From Sipunculus nudus (taxonomy: Eukaryota > Annelida > Sipuncula > Golfingiida > Sipunculidae), in contig CM049313.1 in the NCBI GenBank assembly GCA_026874595.1, forward strand, positions 15,993,508 through 16,057,507: DNA of 64,000 nt, in the 5' to 3' direction. Positions within the stretch are counted from its first letter, which is position 1. Every line of letters starts with the position of its first letter. The notes below the pieces were generated by a model. That model searched no databases, was not told the origin of the DNA, and saw nothing but the letters and a program-made list of their open reading frames with translations. Position numbers and translations under genes: made by a program. This document shows, piece after piece, positions 36,920 through 47,353 of the stretch.

Positions 36920-38283
36920 GTAATTAAAAGTACCTTAAACTTGAATGCAAGAGCATTTTCTGTGCAATATGAAAGTTATAGATCTAGCAGCACTGCATGC
37001 ATGGTAACATTTAAAGGTGCCATAAAATTTTACTTGTACCAAATTTGAAGACATGACATATAATATCCTTTTCTATTATTCAAAATGTTGTTTTGTCTGA
37101 TATATAAACATGATTAATATCAATATCTTGGTTAACTCAATATGTATTCCTTGAGAATTAGTTTACTACTAGAAAAGGATTAAAGCTTCAGCCAGTAATC
37201 TTCCTGAAAGAAGATGACACTGATCTAATTATCCATTGGTGGGAGATATTACCAAGGGGCAATACTCACTAAATAAGACAAACCTCTTTTAGCAATTACA
37301 TTAATGGCTTTCACTGATGACATTAATGGATTTCATACATAATTTGCATAACCTATGATACCATGACATTTCTCTAATGATGTTTTACTGAAAAAGAAGA
37401 AAATAAATATGGTGAAAAACTATTTTGTATTATTTAATGAAGTATATGGTAACAATTAAAATAACATAAGCAATCTAGGGTGCAAATCAAACTTAAATCC
37501 CTGACTTTCTGACTATATCTTGCTGTATTTGAAATTATGATCATAGCTTAAGGTAAAGAAAGTTTCTTTTAATATGCAGAGAACATAAAATGTACATTTG
37601 AGCGGCTCAAGGAATCCTAGCAGAATGTACAGATTTTGTTATATTTTTGGAAATTCATGATTTCGGCTTAAAAATTAAAGAAATGCACATTTGCTTATCA
37701 GTTGGTATGCAAAAATATGCAAAGGTACCTAAATGGTGAATTATAAGTTTGTAATCTATAACAAAATTTCAGCTCTTTACAAAAGCAAGGATTACCATTG
37801 CATATGCCTCTGTTGGCCCTATATGTGTGTTGAGGGGCCCATGGAACACAGATTCCCTTATTAGGTCCAGCTAATGTGCAGTTGTTAGTTATCTGGAAAC
37901 AGGATATACAGTTCTCCTTTAAGTACTACCTTTCTTTGTACACTTTTTGTTAAAATTCTACATAATCTCACATAAGTTAATGTTTTTTTTATTTAGTGAT
38001 TTACATGCTGGGAACCACTTTAAAAAATTAAGAATCAAACAGAATTTTGAAAACAACTATAAATTTTACATGTATTATGTTTCAGTACGACAGACCTTGG
38101 TTGCATGTTTTTGCTAATATTCAATTATGTGATATGCATCTATTTCACCTTCAAAAAATTTTACAGGAATTTGCCATCTTCCCATCATGAACTGTACATG
38201 ATATATGACTTTTCCAAAACATTTTGCCTTTCTGATGGTCATGTAGTTACCACCTGGAAACCATGAATACAACTAGATATTTC
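36920..38283. other. Unannotated stretch
   Basis: AT-rich; no supported features. Confidence 0.4.
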
Positions 38284-38482
38284 TTGGCACCGCAGGTGCC
38301 ATAGTATCCCCAGACAATTTCCCCCCTCCCTCCCTCAGTCCTTGATAAGATGCATCTAACCTGTAAGTTTGGTGACTGTACCAACAACTTTTTTTTAGTT
38401 ATTGCCATAATTTCATTTTAACATTATTGCTGCTGCACGTGACCTTGAAACAAGGGACCCATGGGTCACTGTGCTCAGCTGA
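38284..38482 (+). mobile_element. Chimeric junction: family C 5' end joined to a family B 5' end
   Basis: The family C start, hairpin GGCACCGCAGGTGCC (38286-38300) plus ATAGTATCCCCAGACAAT, runs through CCTTGATAAGATGCATCTAA...GTGACCTTGAAA. At 38449 it switches to a family B 5' terminus AACAAGGGACCCATGGGTCA...CTCAGCTGA. Both ends then stop. Either a B element inserted and lost its body, or the two 5' ends were joined by template switching. Confidence 0.6.
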
Positions 38483-38819
38483 AATTGACCTTGAAGGTAA
38501 AAATCTAAAATAATGTCAAATGGAGATAAAGTGATAGAGGAAGAAGTAATATAGGCCATGGTTGGTTTATATGACTGGTTTGTATTGGTGAGCAAGAAAT
38601 TGTTGCAAATAATATTTTGTGACCTGACCATGTGTTTCCTAATGTTGAAACTGAAGCATGTAAGCAGTTTGTGAACAAATGATCTGTACTATTACCATGA
38701 TCATTAGTTGGCTTTTTTATTAACTGCTGATATTTCAGTAGTTTACACAATTGTTCAATTGTATCTATTTTTTTATAATATATATTATTAAATATATGTA
38801 TTTTTTTATTTTATAAAAT

Positions 38820-39500
38820 GTATACAGTTTAAATATAACTAATGTCCCCAGTCCACAGATTAAAGGACTTGGTGGTGGTGGGGGGGGGGGGGGGTATGTG
38901 GAATGGTGGGAGTTACAACACATCTGTATTATTATAGTGTATATACATAGGATTTTCACTTAATTCAACAATGCTTACACAATAAAAAAGTTCACTCGTA
39001 ATTACTTAATACTTAAAAAAGGACAGACAGACTGGTAGACAACCAAAGCTGATAATATATGAAGTTTCAATTATTTCTTTATTTATTTATTATATCATAT
39101 TTTTTAAAGTTTAACATCGGCAATAATACACAGCTGAATATATAATTTAATTGGCTTAATTCCAAACACATACAGCATATGAAAGTTATTTCACAGTGCT
39201 TATAGGAAAAATTTCATAATTAATATATATTTAATGATAACAGAGAGGTGATGGACAGAGCTGATGACTTTATGTTCCATTCTCCTAAGGCAAGAATATA
39301 TGTTTCAATAAGATCTTAATTTTTTCTAGTCCTATTAATTTTTTAATCAAATAAATTTTACACATTTGCAATAAAAACTAATGTCCCAGTGCACAGGAAG
39401 TGGGGGGCAGACCGTGGGGGGGGGGGGGGGGAGATGGTAGGATTAACAACACTTCTGCATATACATAATGAACAAATGTTTGTATTAGATCCTCATTTTT
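38820..39500 (+). repeat. Two diverged direct units, each with a long G tract
   Basis: AACTAATGTCCCCAGTCCAC (about 38836) and AACTAATGTCCCAGTGCAC (about 39377) each lead to G runs (38880-38894, 15 G; 39416-39431, 16 G), then to GGTGGGAGTTACAACACATCTG or its diverged version. Spacing is about 540 bp. Related A/T text and G tracts recur near 39966 and 47354. Confidence 0.55.
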
Positions 39501-39965
39501 TAATTACATCAATTTTTTTTTTATAAGTTCATATTTCTATACATTTCCAATATAACATTTATATCTGAATATAAACATTGATTCATAATTCTAAATTGCA
39601 TCATCATAAATCTCAATCTTGTCAGACAACACCACATCATGCATCCAAATGTTAATTTATTTTTGTGGTAAAAAATAAATTTGCAAAACAATAAATATCT
39701 AAAAATAATACTTGATTCAGATTTCACAATTTTAAATTGTGCCTTTATTTGCTACATATTTTATAAATTTAAGCATAATGATGGGTTTAACTATATTTGT
39801 TAAAATCATTTAAAAGAAACACAACATCGCATCTTCTGGATTACACCTTGAATTACTTTTTCAAGGAAAGTTTTTGTATATTGGAGTGGAAACAGCATTA
39901 AAATTAAGGAGTTACAGTGAAAACAATAACAATTACTGCATAACACTTGGTGGGTTGGTTTTGGC

Positions 39966-39994
39966 GGGGGGGGGGGGGGGGGGGAAGGGGGGGG
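39966..39994 (+). repeat. Poly-G tract (19 G, AA, 8 G)
   Basis: Runs of 19 and 8 guanines are separated by AA, 86 bp before the left inverted end of the 4.6-kb segment. Length is likely to vary in assembly. Confidence 0.8.
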
Positions 39995-40079
39995 ATCGGT
40001 ATGGTGATATGAGAATAACTGTACACCTGTCACAGCAGGGGATCTCCCCCAGTAACTGTAACAAATCAGAAACCCTGGC

Positions 40080-40640
40080 ATCCCTTACCGAAAAACAGCG
40101 TGTACTGCAAATTACAGTACATACTGAAAACTTGCTGTAACCATGCACATACCATACTGTACAGGATATGCAAATTATGCCTAAATACTGTTTTTATACT
40201 GGAAAATATCAGCATTGTTCCAGTGTGAACATATTTCATGCTGGATATTCATACTGGAAACAGAATGGATGACCACCACATTACTGTTTTTGTACTGGAA
40301 AAACTCTGCAAATATATCGGAAATTTGCAAGCCATGCTGTTTTCATACTGTATTCACCCTGGTAACATGAGAAGTACACTGGAATCATACTGTAAAACTT
40401 CATCGTCTTGCTGGAACAATGCTGTAAAAACTTTAAAACTAATCAGCACCATGCTGTATTCATACTATAAATACTTAGAAAATAAAGAGTGTGCCTTCAT
40501 CACCATACTGGAACCCTGCTGTAAAAACTTTAAAAAATTGAGACCATGCTGTAATCATGCTGTAAAAACTTCATAATTTATGAGTGTGTCAGTGAGCACT
40601 TGAACAATGTACTGGAATCATACTGAAAAAAACTATCATC
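40080..40640 (+). repeat. Left arm of degenerate CATACTGTA/TACTGGAATCATGCTGT motifs
   Basis: It contains many copies of CATRCTGT and TACTGGAA separated by short spacers. GCTGTAAAAACTTTAAAA, or a close variant, recurs at about 40418, 40520 and 40558. Period is irregular. No ORF makes sense of it. Confidence 0.6.
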
Positions 40641-40943
40641 TTTGAAGTCGGAATTCTTTACTTTCACACTTCAAAATTTATATTGTAAAAAGGTTACCAT
40701 TAGTTCAAGATATGTAGTGAAAACATGAAGAAAATAAATCAATTAACAGATACAAAAAAATAAAACTGATCACAATATTAGGCAAATAGTAAATATATAT
40801 CAGCTTGCTCAAACTATTGGCCTTTATAAATTTATATAAATATTATAAATTATACTTAATTTACTTGGTCGTTTTAAATTGTTTTCATGTTTGGTATTGT
40901 TAAAGATTTTAATTTCGGTCAAAACGAACAGAATTATCACCCA

Positions 40944-40963
40944 CCCCCCCCCCCCCCCCCCCC
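40944..40963 (-). repeat. Poly-C tract (20 C)
   Basis: An uninterrupted run of cytosines precedes the promoter-like island by about 30 bp. It is a potential quadruplex on the minus strand. Confidence 0.8.
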
Positions 40964-40989
40964 AACAGTAATCTTATTCTAAGCTGATC

Positions 40990-41130
40990 AGGGTGACGCG
41001 TTTTTGGGTCATCAGTAACCTGGGATTGACAATCAGCAAGCGCAGAAGCTGTGACGTCATAGTGGAAATCGTATTTCACCTAGTTCAACAGAAATGCGTC
41101 ACAGTGGAATAACATTATGACGTCATAGAA
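40990..41130 (+). promoter_or_regulatory. CRE cluster, putative promoter
   Basis: Perfect CRE palindromes TGACGTCA lie at 41052-41059 and 41118-41125, with related half-sites TGACGCG (about 40994) and TGCGTCAC (about 41095). The text CATAGTGGAA/CACAGTGGAA follows two of them, so the block looks duplicated. CREB/ATF factors bind this site in animals. A splice donor lies 100 bp downstream. The promoter role is inferred. Confidence 0.5.
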
Positions 41131-41225
41131 ACATCGCCGCAGCGTCCGTGAAACACTTTCTGAGTTCTTACAGCCAGATTTATCCAGGATTCCAAGACTG
41201 TGAGACCGCTGGCTTGAAACGTCAG
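41130..41225 (+). other. Putative non-coding first exon with consensus donor
   Basis: The stretch ends GAAACGTCAG|GTGAGTTTAC, a textbook 5' splice site, about 100 nt after the second CRE. It has no ATG, so it would be a 5' UTR exon. The start is not defined by any motif; 41130 is a guess. A minus-strand open segment at 41520-41620 (NLCHKCGTFVSDKPTLSG on the minus strand) could be an unrelated coding remnant. Confidence 0.4.
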
Positions 41226-41837
41226 GTGAGTTTACTACAGTTTTTGGCCACAGATATTCAGGTATTACCGATTAACATAAAGATATCAAATTATAATGAA
41301 CTTGCGAATTACACTCATTGTGCGCGCAGGCCACACGCCTAGTCCGACAGTCGGCAGGGGTGAAAGAAGAACACGGTGGCCGTTACTGCGTTAGCGAACT
41401 GTCATTGGTTTAATAACTTTATTAACCACACTGGCGAAAGCAAGTTTTGCTTGAAAATTTGAGGAATTTTAAGCATTTAGTCTTGACACATTGGTAGAAT
41501 AGAGGTATCTCTACCTGGTTTATTTGGCGCGAATTTAAAATAAATCTCGCATGGAAGGCAGCGACGGTACCTGACAATGTCGGTTTGTCACTCACAAACG
41601 TGCCACATTTATGGCACAAGTTAGTGATATAATATAGTGAATATACGCGCCGTCTTTGGCCCGAATTTGTGAAGATGCAAGTCCAGATGGCCTATAATTT
41701 GTAATATCTGCCTACATGTGGAATGAAATAGCCCTTTTGTTGCGTTCTTTATCTCCCTTGATCTCCATGCAGTTCTAAGCTATTGTTGATCACTTAATTT
41801 GAGCCTTTAAAACGATATGTAGACTCTCGTAGGTGAG

Positions 41838-42080
41838 ATGGGGAAATCTGCTGTTGCACTCCTTCCAAAATTTTTGTCCCAGCCTGCGCGCATGAGCGCG
41901 AGATCACTGCAGACTGACATATTAATATGCGCATATAGTTATGAAAAATTGGCGAATTGCGGAGAACATATTAAGCAAGAAGATATCGTTCTCATTCGAT
42001 TACAAATAATGCGCCAGCTGATCGCCGTCGTATTAAATGAAGGTTTCCTCACCATTCATTCTGCCAGTTGGCGATGTTAA
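41838..42080 (+). CDS. Small ORF of 80 aa in the CpG-richer island
   Basis: It runs from ATG in good context (GAGATGG) to TAA without a break. The protein starts MGKSAVALLPKFLSQPARMS and contains a leucine/isoleucine-rich segment IVLIRLQIMRQLIAVVLNEG. CTCGTAG|GTGAGA just before the ATG could instead be a splice donor, which would place the ORF in an intron. The ORF length alone is not significant; composition is the only support. A NRF1-like TGCGCGCATGAGCGC lies inside at about 41885. Family unknown. Confidence 0.25.
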   Translation: MGKSAVALLPKFLSQPARMSARSLQTDILICAYSYEKLANCGEHIKQEDIVLIRLQIMRQLIAVVLNEGFLTIHSASWRC

Positions 42081-42179
42081 CATTTAATCCATGTGACAAG
42101 TTGATTGAACTTGATTTGCATAAACCCGTGCCAAGACCACGCATAACGTTTCTGTGATTGGCTTAGCGATAACGCGCCA

Positions 42180-42382
42180 TATTTAGAGAGCCAATAAGTG
42201 GTTCGTAGTAAAAATCCACCCCATTTGACTTCATTCATAACAGGTTTGGCGGGAAATTTTATCACTGACATCGCTAACAATAGTTAACAAGTTGGTTTAA
42301 AGCCACGCCCACGGAGGCACCGTGAGTTCATAAAGCAAATGAGGCAGGGAATAGGTCCTTATATCATAAGGTGTAATGAATA
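42180..42382 (+). promoter_or_regulatory. Possible second promoter with CCAAT and CACGCCC boxes
   Basis: GAGAGCCAATAAG (about 42186) is a CCAAT box and AAGCCACGCCCACGG (about 42300) is a KLF/Sp-type box. Both lie upstream of a short ORF start at 42383. The role is inferred; no TATA box is evident. Confidence 0.3.
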
Positions 42383-42511
42383 ATGGAACCAGCACTGACG
42401 ATGTCCAGCGCACGATCTCCACAAATCAGAAGTTTGGTATTACAAGAATTGCATTGTGAATGTCAGTTCTGTCTTGATGATGACAGGGTTTTCGGAGCAG
42501 CCGGTTTCTGA
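42383..42511 (+). CDS. Short ORF of 42 aa with CxCxxC motif
   Basis: The frame starts at ATGGAACCAGC and reads MEPALTMSSARSPQIRSLVL, then QELHCECQFCLDDDR and VFGAAGF before a stop. The composition is protein-like and the cysteines are clustered. It may be a truncated 5' coding exon whose donor I cannot place (GACAGG|GTTTTC is poor). A second overlapping frame begins 7 nt upstream, so the reading is uncertain. Confidence 0.25.
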   Translation: MEPALTMSSARSPQIRSLVLQELHCECQFCLDDDRVFGAAGF

Positions 42512-42825
42512 TGAATGTACCGGCCACAACTGATCAGAACACGCATGAAATTAAATCAACCGCGTATACCGTCTTTTTTATATTAACGTTTATTTTTAAC
42601 TACTTTTGTCTATGTAAATTTATATAGGCTTAATTTATTAACAGCCTGTAAAATAAACCCACGAACCTTCCTTTATGTAAACGGATATTTCCCACCCGTA
42701 GGGCCGTACGACGTTTCATGTGGAGACGTAGACAATATATATTTGATCGTTCAGTCATTATTAGTGTAAATTAAAACAGCATTATGTACCGTGACTGTCG
42801 ATGAACTATTTTATTCTGGTGCAGT

Positions 42826-43547
42826 ATGCAGGTACGTTATTTAAAAGTATTTTACATATCAGGTAAAAATACAAAGGAGGATTTTCCCAAATGAAGAAAA
42901 TGACAATACAGTTTAATGTTCCAATTATTAAAAAAAATGAGAAAAATTGAAGTGAAATTTTATTTTCACAGTGCCTAAAATACAAACTTCACCCAACCAA
43001 TAAAATGATTTTCGGGAACTGCCCCCTTAACCTCCCAATCAAAAAGATTGCACAAATTTTAGTGATATTTTTATAGTTACTTAATATTAGAATTTTCACC
43101 AAGTAGTTTTCTGAAACAACAAAAACGAAACTTTTTTTACACACAAGTTTTTCTGGTACCTGACAGGTTATTTTAGAGTGAGCCTGCCTAGGAATGAACA
43201 AAGAAAGTTGGAATGAATTTCCTTATATATCATATTAACCAATTTATGCTGAATAATATGTTTAAATTTTTTGAAAATATAACAAAATTAATTTAATATA
43301 TAATTATTTTCCTGTATATCTTGCTTATCCTTTAAAAACTAATGTGTTACCTGCTGTTCTTTATGGTACATAAATCACAACACACGTATCCATTATTTAT
43401 TAATTCTTATCTGTAAAGAGAGTACAATGATTACAAGGTGTATACCTCTTTCTGTTGCAGAAATGTGTGCATGCAGTGATCAAGAAGGGGAAATTTATTC
43501 AAACAGAAGACTACCACGGCAGTTCTTATTATAAGTTCTTGAGCTGA
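42826..43547 (+). CDS. Two-exon micropeptide candidate (30 aa)
   Basis: ATGCAG|GTACGT (42826-42831) pairs with acceptor CTCTTTCTGTTGCAG before 43461; the intron is 629 bp. Exon 2 (43461-43547) is open in phase 0 and reads KCVHAVIKKGKFIQTEDYHG, then SSYYKFLS and TGA. An AATAAA at 43564-43569 follows 17 nt after the stop. An in-frame stop precedes the ATG. If the true upstream exon is elsewhere, this is a 28-codon C-terminal exon. The product is not recognised. Confidence 0.35.
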
Positions 43548-43979
43548 ATCACAGTGGTTAAAAAATAAAAATTTATTATTTATTTTCTTGTTTTATTTTT
43601 TATAAAGTATTCAAACACAACATGCTGTAAGCTTATATTTTTTGTCATTTATACAGAAAGCATGTAACCCTATTTTAATGTTGGTGACCAAACTGTTTGA
43701 ACTTACTCAAACACTGCTTTGGTCAAAACTTCAAACTACCCAATATCTTGATTGTGGCATGTTTGCCAAAGTAATACAATACAATAGAGTCACACTAGAG
43801 CCATGTCAAAATCATGACATATTTCTGGGTGGCAGATGGCTAGAATTATTCAAGAGAATTCAAAGGAAACATACTTGAATCACACTGAAAACTGATGCTT
43901 GAATATTGTTGTTGTTGAAAACATGATTGAATATTGTTGTAATTGTGATTTAAATTTTGTATCCTGATCTTTTGTGTGG

Positions 43980-44708
43980 GAATGGTGCTGAATTTAATAC
44001 TGGAATAATGCAGGAAATATGCTGTTCTTATGCTGGATCATTGATGCTGGAATCCTGCTGTAACCCGTAATGGATTCCTGCTGGACTGTGTGCTGTTTAT
44101 ATGCTGGACCTTCTGCTGTTTTTTATGCTAGACCCATATGCATTGCTGAAATCATGCTAGAGCCGTATTATGCTGGATTTATACTGGAACTCCAATACTG
44201 GAATCATGCTGTGGCTCATTTGCATATTTTCAGCTTGCTAATTTACATTTTTGGAACGACTGAAATCATACTGTAAATTCCAGCATGAATACAGTAAATA
44301 CTTTGCAGTATGATTCCAGTACAACAACATACTGAAATTGAACTGTACATGTGTATGCTGGAATCAGGCTGTTATCCATACTGTTTCCATACTGGAATGG
44401 TCTGAAGACCCCCTAGCTATCTCTCATACTGAAATCATGCTGAGGTGCTCATTTGCATATTACTGTCTTATTATAATACTCATTTAAATTTTTGGAACAG
44501 GCTGGAATCATACTGAAAATATAATGGATTCATGCTGTTGTTATGAAAGAAATGTATGGGAATTTCTGAGTGTACTGAAACCATACTGATGGCGTACTGT
44601 AATTCCAGTACAGTCCATGCTGTTTCTGAACTGGAATCATACTACAAGGTGTATGCTGGAATCAAGCTGTTTCCCATACTGTTTTCATGCTGTTTTTCGG
44701 TAAGGGAT
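43980..44708 (+). repeat. Right arm of TACTGGAATCATGCTGT motifs with octamer duplicates
   Basis: It is the same motif field as the left arm. Two diverged units, about 44200-44290 and 44430-44520, share GCTCATTTGCATATT (octamer ATTTGCAT), then TTTTTGGAAC and GGAATCATACTG-like text; spacing is about 240 bp. A short inverted stretch (CCAGCATGAATACAGTAAAT near 44280) breaks the uniform orientation. Confidence 0.6.
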
Positions 44709-44784
44709 AGCTGACTTCCAGTGACCTGGAGTGGACCCTGCATCTGGACAAAGCAAATGACTACAATAGAGCCTCAAGAAAAAA

Positions 44785-45654
44785 AGATAAGATGCATCTA
44801 AACTGTAGGTTTGGTGACTGTACCACAAATTCTTTTTGAGTTATTGCCCTAATATCATTTTAGCATAATCGCTGCTGTGACCTTGAAATAATGCATCAAG
44901 GTCACCCATGTTCGAACTTGACCTAGCCGTTGATAAGATGCATCAAAGCTGTGGATTTGGTGACTGTACCTCAAAGTTATTGCTTTAACATCATTTTAAC
45001 AAGAAAACGACACAATGTGGCGCCATCTGTCTTCTGCAAAAGACAAAGCTATCCAAGATATTCAGTCAATTTGATTTTTGGATCATTCCATGTATCCCTT
45101 ACTGAGATATTAAAGATTTTGTGTGAATTTCAAGGTCAAGGCCACTCTCATAGGAAAGGTCATGACCCCAATTTAAACAAACATCATTCCATAATCCATA
45201 TCTATGTATATGCATAATATAAAAGAAATCTGTCCATTAGTTTTTTACTTATAATGCTCACAGTACTGTCAAGTGGTAATTTTTGGGGTATTAAAAGGCA
45301 TGAAAACAAGTAAAGAATAACAGGTGGCGCCACCAGTTTCTAAAAAATGACAACCCTATCCATGATCTTCGATCAACTTGATTTTGAGATCATTCCATGC
45401 AAGATTTCTTGAGATATTTAAGAATTTTGGGTGATTTTCCCCAAAACTGGACCTATTCAAGGTCAAGGACACTCTCCTAGTAAAGGTCATGACCTGATTT
45501 TAAATAGACCTTGTCCTCTCACCCATATCTATACATACACTAAGTTTGGTAAAGATCCGTGAAATATTTTTGGAGTTATCTCGCCAAAAAGATTTATATG
45601 CAGCTGTGGCGGGGGGACCATCATGGAAACATAGTCGACTTTGTCTGGGGATAC
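44785..45654 (+). mobile_element. Family C tandem-unit element, copy 2 (5' hairpin missing)
   Basis: It begins with AAGATAAGATGCATCTAAAC, equivalent to position about 38342 of the first copy. Units carry the palindrome (exact at 45323-45334; diverged ATGTGGCGCCATC at about 45015) and CAAGGTCAAGGCCACTCTCA...GAAAGGTCATGACC. It ends at GTCTGGGGATACAAT (45644-45654 region). Confidence 0.65.
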
Positions 45655-46168
45655 AATTACACCATGCATGAATTCCCTGAGAAACCAACAAACTTTAGCC
45701 AACTCAATTTTTACGTAATCCCCATTAACTGTATTTGGTTATATTACATCTGGCTCCAGATTTGGCTCTTCTGGATTGATGAAGCTGTCCAACCAAGGAA
45801 CCAGATAGGAATCCTTAAATAAAGCCATATTCATAAAAATTTATTCCAGCAAACAGTATTGATTTCACATAATTACTTTGATGACAAATCATGAAAATGT
45901 CAATTTGGAGACTTCTTATCTGGGAATGATTACTGATACATGTCATGATACTGAAATGTTCCAGCACCCATAAAGAGGATCACCCTTTGTTATCAACAAA
46001 TTCCCCCTGGAGCAATACAAATTAAGCCACTGAATGGCCTTGTTTGCTGGTGAGTTAACAAGGCAGGACTTGGTTTAACTTGGATGATATTAAAGTGATA
46101 TAATAAAAAGATCACTATCACTGTGTTAACCAGATCAAATATACCCTATCAATGTCAAATATGCTGTA
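45655..46168. other. Unannotated stretch
   Basis: Nothing supported. Confidence 0.4.
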
Positions 46169-46408
46169 TCAATCAAAAAATGTGAAGCTGAAGATTTGAA
46201 GATCAGTTGTCAGTAAGATAGTATTATGCCCCATTAAAGAATTATTATAACCTATTGTAGGTTCAATAACAGTCAAAAGCTGTGTCATGTGAAATTTATC
46301 CTTGACTATTCCTGATATTAAATCCTTGCTTGTTTCAAGGTCAGAGGTAATCATAAAAATTCTCAAAACATCACAATTAGAGACTGCAGACCATTGCCCT
46401 GCAGCCAT
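46169..46408 (-). CDS. Minus-strand ORF of 79 aa after a good acceptor
   Basis: The acceptor TTCACTCTCCACTCACCAG is followed directly by an ATG-initiated open frame that starts MAAGQWSAVSNCDVLRIFMI and runs to a TGA. No donor of quality lies inside in a clear phase. Frames of this length are expected by chance in such DNA. It is listed for its acceptor and protein-like residue mix; family unknown. Confidence 0.22.
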   Translation of the reverse strand: MAAGQWSAVSNCDVLRIFMITSDLETSKDLISGIVKDKFHMTQLLTVIEPTIGYNNSLMGHNTILLTTDLQIFSFTFFD

Positions 46409-46561
46409 CTGGTGAGTGGAGAGTGAACTACAATTTTATATTTTTATACAGAGAATTCTAGAACCTGGCTTCAATGGATCATCTCTGAAGAAAACCAAGG
46501 TTTTGTTGACACCCACCTACTGTAATAGTTTATGTGGAAATCTGCTGTCGCTTTTGACTTA

Positions 46562-46700
46562 CAGGTCCAGACATATACATACATACATCTATACAATATG
46601 CATACATATATAAAACATAAATAAATACATACATACATAATTACATACATACAACATACATGTATACATTCACACATCCATACATATATATATATAAAGT
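46562..46700. repeat. ACATACAT/ATATAT microsatellite block
   Basis: Interrupted tetranucleotide ACAT repeats with AT dinucleotide runs, ending in ATATATATATA at about 46685. Confidence 0.8.
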
Positions 46701-46747
46701 GGTAGGAATTGGTTGTAAAAACATATTCAATTATTAAAGGATAAAAA

Positions 46748-46780
46748 ACAAGGGACCTATGGGTCACATCGCTCAGTTGA
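46748..46780 (+). mobile_element. Solo 5' terminus of a family B element
   Basis: ACAAGGGACCTATGGGTCAC followed by ATCGCTCAGTTGA, with no units or 3' hairpin after it. Confidence 0.6.
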
Positions 46781-47353
46781 ATTTTGGAAAATATTAGTAA
46801 CTGCAAAATATTTTTATTTCTTTTGGTTTTTCATGTATATTATCATTAGAAAAGCTATGAGAAAATGGCCCTGCTAAAATGAAACTCTGTAAATTATAGA
46901 ATAATGGACATGAGCTAAACCATTTAGTGATGCACCAAGGGAACAAATAGGCCTACGGTAAGTGTTATATAAAAGTAACATTTCATAAACATCTAACGTG
47001 TGAAGGTAATTAAGTTTTCAAAAGTTAAATATATGGCCATATGAGCTGAAAATTAATCCAACAAAGTTTTACCAATATTCCTAATTTTAATACTAAGTTA
47101 ACAGTGTTATTCACACCTAGGCCCTGCCAACTTTAAGAGATATGAATGAAATGCTACAAAGTATTTATATCTTCTTAAATCTTGTCAGTTAGCACTTGTA
47201 TTAGATCCTAATATTTTATCACATTTGAATATTAGGATTAAATTCCTGAATTTTTATCTTTAAAACAATCAAAATTGTCCAAGTCTCATCAAAAAGAATT
47301 TATTTAACATTAAATTATAAGATTCATCATTTTTATTAGTCCTGTGTATTGAA
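46781..47353. other. Unannotated stretch
   Basis: AT-rich; nothing supported. Confidence 0.4.

Larger units (their letters stand above)
40080..44708. mobile_element. 4.6-kb segment bounded by 23-nt inverted ends
   Basis: At 40080-40102 the sequence reads ATCCCTTACCGAAAAACAGC then GTG. At 44686-44708 the reverse complement is the same with one mismatch (22/23). Both arms (40080-40640 and about 43980-44708) are built of the same degenerate motif, which is absent elsewhere in the window. The centre is CpG-richer and promoter-like. No transposase is visible and no target-site duplication is obvious. It may be one element that has captured a promoter region, or two insertions of one short element in inverted orientation flanking a host gene start. 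Confidence 0.5.

Noticed and set aside
39806-40148. Proline- or glycine-rich open frames
   Set aside because: They are created by the poly-G/poly-C tract at 39966-39994.
42450-42530. C/D box snoRNA (TGATGA and CTGA motifs)
   Set aside because: The box spacing and terminal pairing do not fit a snoRNA, and the boxes are too close together.
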